DNA of 64,000 bases. Source: Scatophagus argus. Taxonomy: Eukaryota; Chordata; Actinopteri; Scatophagidae. Below are positions 47,701-57,800 of the stretch, piece after piece. The notes under the pieces are model-generated. The model ran no database searches. It was not told where the DNA came from and was given only the letters and a program-made list of their open reading frames with translations. The stretch is from the NCBI RefSeq assembly GCF_020382885.2, contig NC_058512.1, forward strand, positions 1,611,001-1,675,000, in the 5' to 3' direction. The stretch's first letter is position 1; every line of letters begins with the position of its first letter. The translations under genes and the position numbers were made by a program.

Positions 47701-50700
47701 GTCCAGATCAAGTCCAGTTGTGTCAGGGCAGGCTAACAGGAGCTGCTGCACACCAACCAGTTTCTGTCAGTTAATAAAACCTCTTCGTCCTTTTCAGGGG
47801 AAACTGTGAAGAGTCTTCACCTTTTATCTAAAATTGCATCATCTCTTCCACTTTCTGTAAATGAGTTTCACACAGAGCACAGGACAAAAACATCCCAGTG
47901 TTTTCTTTTAAGTTTTCAGAGGGCAAACGATTGGTTTTCAGCAGTGATGGAAGACAAGGTGAAGTCAGAAGAAGAAGGATAAGTTCAAGGCTTTTTTCTG
48001 CTTTAAAAGTCACCTTACATTAGAGTCTAATAAACAGCACGCTGAACCTTTCTGTTATTAATGCACTGCAGTGGATCAGGGTTTCAGCGGGGTCCACCGA
48101 GTCACATCTAAGACTTTTTAAGACCTCTTCAGTAACACACAAAACTGAAAATATGATTTCAACCTTCTTTTTTGTTTCTCTGGGCAAACTGAAATCCCAT
48201 GCTTTCCTTATTCTGTGAAGCAGTTGATATCTCGTCTCTAATGAGACACAAACAGGTAGTCTGTGGTGTCTGTCTGTTGTTGGTCTGAAACAACAAACTG
48301 GCAGCTCAGATCACGGACTGAACCGCATATGAACCAGGATTTTTAAGGCGGCTGTAGACTCGTAAAGCTTTTCTTCCTCTTTTATTTATGCACAGACCCT
48401 CCACATTGTTTTTCTGTGATGTTTGTCTTCCTCCACCCTCCTCCTACGTGTTGTCATCTCTCTATCCTCCAGGGTGATGGAGCAGCTTCATTATAGTTAC
48501 GCTGCCGTGTTCGCCTACTTTTGTCTCCCCCTCATCATTACTACAACTAATAATGTGCAGTACTGCCTCAGACTGCTACCTGACTTTACTTCCTGTTTAT
48601 AATCCCAGCCTTCCTGTTTGTGGTTGGAGGACATGTAACTCAGCTGACATTAAATGACGAATGTTACTGACTGGACACTTTGGGTCTATATGCATTCACT
48701 TTACTCAAGTACAATTTAGAGGTACTTGTACTTTAGCATTTCCATTTTATGGTACTTTGTGCTTCTCCTCCACTATATTTTGGAGGCAAATGTTGTTTCA
48801 CTCCGCTAAATTTATTTGACACCTTCAATCACTGGTTACTTTTAAGTTGAAGTTTTTACGAAAAGTATAATTAAACAAACTTTTGAATAAAACAAAACAG
48901 TAGTTTATCAGCTGTTAACAGCTTCACCATATCAGGATTTTTCCCTCTAGATGTGTGCGTTAGCTTCGTTAGCTTCATTAGGTTTGTTAGCCTCATTAGC
49001 TTCATTAGCTTCGTTAGCTACCTTCTCCTTACGCAGGCTTGCGTTTGTGCTGAGAGTCACCTACCGAGGTTGGAGGAGGCTCGGCCCTGAGCTGCTCTGT
49101 CCTGCAGCTCCTGAGCAATTTCCAGCTGGTGTTGGTGGTACTGACGGGCCCTCTCCAGGTCCTGAGGGCCACAGGAAATAAACATCAATCACTTTTTTAG
49201 CGTAATCACTTTATCAACACAATGCCAGGCAGAATATCTCGCTGTTATTTCATGATTCAGTTGAGCACGTCTTTAAATGGTTTTACACCAACCTGCATGC
49301 ATCGGGCGGCGTGCCCCAGACCAGCATATGCCCTCATCTCGATGGCCCTGTCGCCCTGCTCCTGTGCCAGCTCCAGCACTCGTGTGTGGTACGAAATGGC
49401 CTTGTCGAAGTCCCGCTGAGAGTGATAAGCACTGCCCAGGTTGCTGTACGCCCGCGCCTCTTCACGCCGGTTCTCCAAACTCTGACAAAGACATCATTTC
49501 ATCGGTACTCACAAGCTAATCTCAGACAATTAAATTGAAAAAAGATCTCTACACAGGAATGTGTAGAAAACTAGACCTTCTGTTTAGTAAGAGGCAGACG
49601 GTGCCCACCGTTTGATGTTACAAGCTGTAACATTTCCAGCTAAATACACCTAAATCGCCAAAATAAAATCAACTTTTGCCGGTGAGGAGAATTTAATTAG
49701 AGAACCTTCACTCTGGTACAAATCTCGCTGTCAACAGATGGTCAATTAGTACGTGAAGAGAGGAAGCAACAAAGAGTGAAATGATGTTGGCTCCGGAGGT
49801 TGGCTCGCTCGCAGTTTTGCACTTCATCCAAAAAAAACAAAAAACAAAAAATAACATGAAAAGTGAAATGTGTGCCCAGGCAACTGAGTTTTGTTTTGCT
49901 TGCTGTAACATTTGAAGAGCTGCACTGTGGTACTTCAAATATTTACAGGCTGCACAGTCAGTGTCCTGAATACACACGATGTTCTTGGGGAAATACTACA
50001 GCAACTAACGGTTGTGTTAAATACAAACAACACAATTAGGAAACACCTGACTGAAACATCCAGAGATGTGACTGCTGCTGCAGAAACACAGCTGTCAAAT
50101 TACACTTCTCTCCATAATAATCCACGGTTATATTACTGAAGGGTTTTATGTCCAGTAAGAGCCTTTAGCTGGGTCTTCTGGGACATCCATTTAACGCCTG
50201 TGAGCACAGGGCTTTCCAATGGCAGCCAAATAAATAAAACTCTTATAAATGAAGTTATTGTACATAAAGTTCAGTAGTGAGGCTGTATTCTGTTTTTCTG
50301 CCACGGTCAACAAATCCATTCTTTAGTAATTTAAGTAAGCCCATTGCCTCCTTCTTTAGAAACACAAATTTATAGTCAAAATAAAGAAGCGTGTCCTCAA
50401 CAAATCAGTGCAACAATGAGAAAGTCTCACCCTTTACTGACTGATCTGATTGGGTCAATCTAAGCTCTTTGGACATAAACATAATGTGGCGACAATCTGC
50501 TGGCCCCCCCATCGGAAACATTAAAACGTACCTTTGCGATGTCCAGGTGCTGCTCGTGGCACTGAACGGCGTTGGCGAAGTCTCCCAGTGCTGTGTACAC
50601 GGCGCCCATGTTGCCCAGCTGGCGAGCCTCGGAGAGCCGGCACTGAGTCTGTCGCGCCAACAGCACACACTGTTTATGGCTCGCCAGAGCGTTGGGGTAG

Positions 50701-51671
50701 TCGCCGATAGCTGTGTACACATGGCCCAGACTGCTGAGAGCGTCGGACGCCGCCTGAAATCACACAAACATACACACTGATGGCGTCCATCAACAGAGTC
50801 CCAGCAAAGAGAGGCCCCAAACCATCAACAGTCATACTTAACACTGAAGTTTCCTCTTCCGGGACTTATTTTTGGTCATCTTTCCTGTCTGTAACAATGA
50901 CACGGTCGGTGGTGGAAAAGGTACTCATATCATTTTCTTAAGAGTACTATTCAAAACTGCATTTGGTAAAAGTAGAAAGAAATCAAAATATATTTAAGAT
51001 AGCACTTTCATTTGAATACAGGATCAGCTCAGCCCCATCGCACCTCTCAAACGGCATTAAATAACTGATGCTATAAAAAGGAGCTGAAACGTCTGATTGG
51101 CTCAGAGGGCTGTGTGGGTGGGAACTTAATACTGTGGCTCCACCTCCCGATCACTACTGCACAGACTCTGGCTCCAAATGACATCATCAGAACAGGATGG
51201 TCGCACTGGCATCGGGGACATTTTGGCTTCACTTTTGTACAAGTGGAGACACGTCGGCCATCTTTACATAAGTCCACCGTGTGATGTATCAAATCTTAAC
51301 AATCAAAGTCGGCTCTTTTGAGCATATCCTCATTTTGAGTTTCTTTTCTCTTGATTACAGCGGCTGGACAGACAGGAGACGCTGTAAAACATCACGTCCT
51401 GCCACTCTGAATGGAAATCATTCACACATTCTGGAGGCTGCAGGAGTGAAAGCGAATCTTTCACATCCTATCAGACCTCGCCGAGAGAGCCTCACCCCGT
51501 GCAGTTCTATTATTACTCTGTTTGTGTTAGCGCAGGAGACGCTTTGCTGGCACTCAGAGCCGTCTGATGAGTCACAGCACGGTTCTCCCTGCTAATTACG
51601 GGCCCTCTTCAGGCACAGTACAATGCAAATCGTGATGGTTGTTCACGCCGATGTTAACACACGGCCGTGAA

Positions 51672-51712
<41 letters not shown>

Positions 51713-53189
51713 TGTGTCAGCTCCCACTCGCACACACTGTTTCCCTGATTAGAAAGAAATGAGTTACGCTCGCTGCTGGTCTGAGACCTGCCTACCCGTC
51801 TGCTGGAGGTCACTGGTATTGATCAGAGCTCAGAGGAGGAGTCATGGGAAATATTCATCAGGTCTGTTTCAGTCTGCACTGACACGTCTCCCATTTACCG
51901 CATATGTACACACGTGATACACGCATACCACTTCTTATACACTGAGGCCTGTATATGTACACTCTGGAGCTTCGGAATCTGTTGAAACACCTCCGTCAGC
52001 CTTCACAGGAAACGCGGCAGCGCTGATGATGACTCTGGTGTGTCGTATGCTGATGGCTGTGAAGGCTCAGCGTGAAGTGTGAGGAGCAGACGCTCACCGC
52101 GAGGACGAGCCAATCAAAAAGAGACGGGTCATCAGGTGAGAGGCCACACCCCGACGCACTCACACCCAGAAATTAAAATGAGAATTTGACCTTTCAAAGC
52201 ACACAATGAGGGACAGCGAAGAATAAGTCAGACTACAATGAAATGTTTGCAAGTTTAAAGACGTGAGAGAGAAGATATGAATTATTAAAGAGGGTTTATT
52301 AGCATGTTCGTTACTCATTTATATCTCACACACACACACACACACACACTTCCTTTCTCTCCGGCATTCAGACGAGTGTGTTCATCAACAGAAACCTCAG
52401 AGTGAGCCTTCACCTCTCAAACTACATAAAGAAATAATCATCACACAAACATTTGACTGAATAATAAGGCAATAAAAAGATTAAATATGGATATATCTTA
52501 CACTGAAGCCAACATGCAAATAAAATTTAATCCTCACACTGCAGTCTCTTCTATAATTCGTAAAAAAAAGTACCAAATATATCACATTTTTTATAAGAAT
52601 CTTAATTTAAAAAAACAATTAACAAATGAGAACAATTAAAAAAAAATCCAAAAAACAGGTCAACTGGTTTTGGTTCAAATGAAAACTTTATTTAAAATGA
52701 ACCTTTGAGGAGTTTCTTCTTGCAAACTTCTGCATATCCAGATGTTTGAACCGCTTTGAAACTCACCTCACGAGGTTTCAGAGTGAGGCTCCAGTGGACG
52801 TAACTGGACGACCGGCTGCACCAAACCTCAAACATTTGATACGTATGAATCCTTTAGACACCAAAACTCGCATAGAGCCAAGTTTCAAAATTCCCCTTTA
52901 AGTACTGCAGTTGCGTAAAAGTACGTACTGTCAGAAAGGATCTGACAAACGAGCAGGTGAGACACCAAACGCCCCTTTAGAGCTTTAATGAAGGCTAAAA
53001 ACTGCCACTGAAAACAGCCACACTGACCTTTAGAGGAAGTTCCCGCCTCCTTGTTAACATCAGGACGCTCTGCTCTTTTCACTTCCCAAGCAGACGACAC
53101 ACACGCCGACTGAAACCCTCAATTCCCAGCAAAGCCAAGAGTGTAAACACGCAAAATCCAGTTGGCAGATTTAATAAATGACGAGGAGG

Positions 53190-53239
<50 letters not shown>

Positions 53240-53373
53240 TGTGTGCGTGTGTGTGTGTACAGTCAACCGGCCAGACGAGTGTTTGATTTCCCTCAAGGAC
53301 AAAACGCTTCCCCCCGCACGAGAAAACACACCGAAAATCCAATCATGTTGTGTGCGGGCCTGTGAGCCGCTCC

Positions 53374-53414
<41 letters not shown>

Positions 53415-54599
53415 ATGTGAAAAAGATGGACAGACTGTCAGCTTGTAGAGAAGGAAAATCAAACCGTATGCAACCTGCCATTAGGTGCTGCAGGAAGGCA
53501 GCAAATCTCATGAGGAGAGAAAAACCCTGTGAAGGAAAAGACGGATCTGTAAATCTCGCAACTGAAGCGGAGAGACAGAAAAATATCAGCAGCGACGCAA
53601 CATTTTGTGCTCGAGAGCCGAGAGAGACGCAAAAAGCCGCGCTCAGTCGGCCAAAAACTATGAGATTTAACCGTCAGAAAGCGCTTTGTGTCGGTCTGAA
53701 GTCAGCACAGAGGTGAGAAGGACGCAGGGGAAAGCCTGAGACGCCTTCATCATCGACCGTCTCTGATGTTATAAAAACACTCATCACAGCTGCTTTAAGG
53801 ACGGGATAAAAGAGGCCAACGTGAGGTCGTTTACGAGGCCAAAGAAGAAGAAGAAGAAGGTGAAACGAGCACAGAGGAGGGCCGCCGTCCTCCAGCCAAA
53901 GACTGTAAGTCCACTGTTTACGCTAATCTCTGCAAAAACACTCTGGTATGAGTATCCCACAATGCAACGGTGTCTCGTTTACTTTCACGACCCTTTTGTT
54001 TCAGAGTACAGTGTGGTGCAGAGGTATTTCTGCTACAGGCAGGGAGCAGCAGTTATTTTCATCGAATCACCTGTCGATTTCGTTTCTTTGATTTATCCAC
54101 TTACTGCTGAGGCCGAAATTAAATGAAAAACGCCGTTTGTTAGAGCCTGAAATGAAATGAGCCTTCAGATGTTTTGTCTCACTAACAGTCGAAAGTGCCA
54201 ATAAAGAATTCACTTCAAAATGGTGTAAAACAGAGCAATTAACTGATGAGTGAAGCTGCTGTCAGCTGACTGAGTGCTTTAGCTTAAAGCTGCTGCGACG
54301 CGAAGGCGCCGCCGCAGGCTGAACGTCCGCCCTCTGCAGGAGACGTCTTTGTTTGGACGTCTTCTGTCTGGAAGCACAAATAAACACGTGCAGCACAGCA
54401 AAGCAAACACACAGCGGGAGATATGGATCTGTGCTGATGGCCGGGTCTCAGCCGGGTCTCAGCCGCCCCGGGCCGAGCACCTGTGGAGGACAAGCTCGAT
54501 AATCGTCTGTCAGCAGACAACAACAACACAGCCAACGAGCTCAGATAGAGAAACTCTGCTGTCTGGCTTCGATCCTGAGCTTCTGTCTGCTCCGGGGTG

Positions 54600-54643
<44 letters not shown>

Positions 54644-54789
54644 TGTCAGCACAGACAAACATGAAGACGTGTGGACGGCATATGAGCTGACACTCTGTAC
54701 TTCTGTTAGTCGCTCACTACTCAAACCCTCATTCGTCTTCCTGACAGCTGCTCAACCTCTCCAGATCCAGGATGCAGTTATTAACTGTC

Positions 54790-54853
<64 letters not shown>

Positions 54854-57800
54854 TCCAGTGGAGCCTTCAGGAACCATACAGTGCAGCTATAATACAAAAC
54901 ATTACATACATTAGGAACATCAGTTAACAGCTGGAGGATACAGTGGCCCTCCCACCTGTCCACTCATTTTAGAGTTGAATCAAAACATACTGAGAGTGCT
55001 TTTGTACTAATCATGACAGCTTCAAAATAAAGTTATAATTCTGTATGTAAAACCATAAATGGGAAACATAGATGAGAAGTTTGTTGCCTGCAGCGGATTA
55101 ACTTAGCTTACCTTAGCATACCATAAAGACCGAAACGAGCGTAAACAGCTTAGCACCAGAGGGACGTCAACTAGCGAACTACCAACGACAAAGGCCGACA
55201 GTTGTGTCAGCTGCACTTGAACGCACCGCAAAGACGACAGCCGAGCTCACAGTACGCTCTGTCTGCTGCGAGCAGTTTTATGTAGGAACTATTTTCTTTC
55301 TGTATCACCGCGCAGAAGGAAGCGAGTGTCGTGATCGTGTCGACGTGGGACGAGTCTGATATTCACCACATTACATTTTATTCATGTCACATCCAACTCA
55401 CACCTCACAGACAGATTGGGAAAAAATGTTCTGTTTTTCAGTATTTTCAAAGATCAACACCCTGCAACAAAATCCAACAAAGAAAATCCAAATAAAGTCA
55501 GTCTGGACGTGGACGATCGAGAGCAGGACTCACGAGGGCGAACAGAAAACACCAAGAGCAGCGAGACACGAACAAACAGGACACAAACATCAGCCGTCAC
55601 AGACGTTTTCTGCAGCACACGAAATTATCTGCAGATACAGCAAAACAAACATTATTGATTAGCACACACACACTTCAAGATGTTTGTATCTGTTGTAAAA
55701 CGTTAAAGAGACAACAAAATAAGACACAAAATGCGCCGCAGGCACAGAATCAGGAGATTAAATGAAACATTAAATCCAGTGAGACATAATGGGATCTGTC
55801 ATGACACAGTGCTGCTTATTCACACTGCAGCACACACACACGAACACACGGGAGCAGTTACACTAAGGTAAACACACACAAACAAGCTGACAGCTCCGCT
55901 TTGTGTTTCGAGACATAAAGGGGCCAAAGTCTTATCTGTAGCAGCAATCTAATTAACTATGCTTTTCACAACTGTCCAAAGTGCTTCAGAAGAAAGCCGG
56001 CGAGTTCGGCTTCGGCCCGAGGCGAAGAAAAACTGCTGTCGAAGGAAGACGAGAAAGCAGCTCGAGAAGGAGACGAAGACCTTCCAGAAAGAAACGGGAG
56101 CAAATCCGCCGTTTGATTTTGTGTTTGCTCGGCTGCGATCACCGCGGAGTCTCCGGAGTGCTGGACACACTGCTGGCGTTGTCACATATACGATGATTAA
56201 ATTAACCAGATCCGGTCGACAAGAACGTTTCTAATGTTTCCTAAACACAGAAGGATGACATCAACGCAGCACACAACACAAGCATGAACACGACTGTCAC
56301 TAAAGCCTCTCAAACAGGACGACGGGAACACACCAGAGGGCGGCGCGCTGAGCCAAGTTCATCCTCACGGCATTCTGGGAAATATTTGGCCCTGTGATTG
56401 ACTGAAGCTGTTTAAAAAGCTGAGAGTGACCGCAAATCCATACAACGCGAGCTATCGCATGAATACACATGAGCACACGCTGATATTTTTCACACGCACG
56501 CAGGCATGCAAACGCACCTCTCTGTCCTTGAGCTTCATGGCCAACACCAGTTGGTTTCTGTGATTGGCCAAAGCCTCTCTGTAACTGCCTTTGGAGAAGA
56601 GGGCAGAGCCAAGGTTCCCGTGAGCTCGGCATTCACCTGACTGGTCACCTGTGGACGAGACATTCATTACAACTGGTTCTCTTCCTCACAGTCTGTTCAC
56701 ACTCCATCGCCTTCGCCTCTTCCATACCTAAAGTCTTGGTCACCTCCAGGTCCTGCTGCATGTAGGCCATGCTCTTCTCCGCGTTACCTAAAGACCAGTA
56801 CGCGGAGCTCAGGGCCGAGAAGACGGAGCCACGCAGCTTCAGCGAGCATGTGCCAATCTTCAGCCCCGCCTCCAGGACCACGACAGAGGCGCCGTGGAAA
56901 CCGTGAGTCAGCAGTTCCTGACCGATGACGGACACGACCACGAACGGGCTCTTGTCCAGCTTCATCTTCTGGAGCTGCTGATAGGTGGGCTCAAGGGAGT
57001 CTGAGAAGGTTTGGACACATACAGGGACACTGGTGAGACAGGAAGTGGATTAATCATCATGTTTATACGAAGCAGAAAGACACAAAGCAGCAGCTGGTCA
57101 CACGTGCACCTGCAGTCTTAGTAAAGACACCACAGTGAAACAGTGTGGATAATATTGCACCTCTCTAATTTAGCTCAGGCTTAGTAAACATCCCCAGATA
57201 AGAACTGGATGGACTGATTCTACTTTCTAGCAACTTTCCGAGCTGATGCCCCTCAGCACATCGTCCTATGAAAAAGACATCAGGAAACCCAGCAGGAGAC
57301 CCGGAGGAGGCAGACCCCCCCGTGCTAACCACACATCGGCCTTCTTCACGCTGCCCTTCCTCCTGCTCTCTCAAGCGCGACTCCTCTGGGCAGCACTTGA
57401 TACTCAGCCTCTTAGCGTTGAGGCTTTGAGCTGCCACTGGACAGCAGAACCACCTCCCACAGCGCATCAGCTCCTCACACTGAAGCAGTTCAGGCAGGAC
57501 TGCATGTCATTATGACAAACTCATAATAAGAAGTTCTTCTCGCTCGACGCCGGCAGCGATGCCTTTTGTTTGATCATGTGGTCAGTCAGCGCTCGCCTTG
57601 CGCCCGGCCTCTCTGGGTGGACACGCTCTGCCTCCGGGGGGGGCATCATAAACCACATCCAGCGTGAGAGCAGATGCAAAATTCAATGTGCATAGACATT
57701 TGCTGTAGCCTGCCAAGTGGAAGGCTATTCCCAGGAAGCCTCGCTCTCATTCTGATTCTGATACAGCTGAAGGGCGAGAACATGAACCTCTGCCAGCTCG

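Larger units (their letters stand above)
43156..49064 (-). other. ttc28 intron between window exons 6 and 7
   Basis: 5.9 kb holding a 16-bp minisatellite (47333-47719), a 9-bp repeat (48957-49021), TTC triplets near 46576-46598 and an AGTACTTTTACT-type repeat near 48690-48900. No exon or other gene found. Confidence 0.7.
50754..56517 (-). other. ttc28 intron between window exons 3 and 4
   Basis: 5.8 kb with at least six long TG/CA tracts and an interspersed repeat at 51105-51290. Open frames here are low-complexity or have no family match. Confidence 0.7.

Noticed and set aside
47333..47719. CRISPR-like array
   Set aside because: 16-bp units are contiguous with no unique spacers; the genome is vertebrate.
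47079..47751. Long minus-strand open frames with a 16-residue repeat (SIWTGLDLDWTQSGQN-like)
   Set aside because: Produced entirely by the stop-free 16-bp minisatellite inside a ttc28 intron; no homology, no splice logic.
53821..54126. 101-codon plus-strand open frame starting with a basic run
   Set aside because: The Lys-rich start comes from an AAG triplet repeat; the rest matches nothing and sits in a ttc28 intron.
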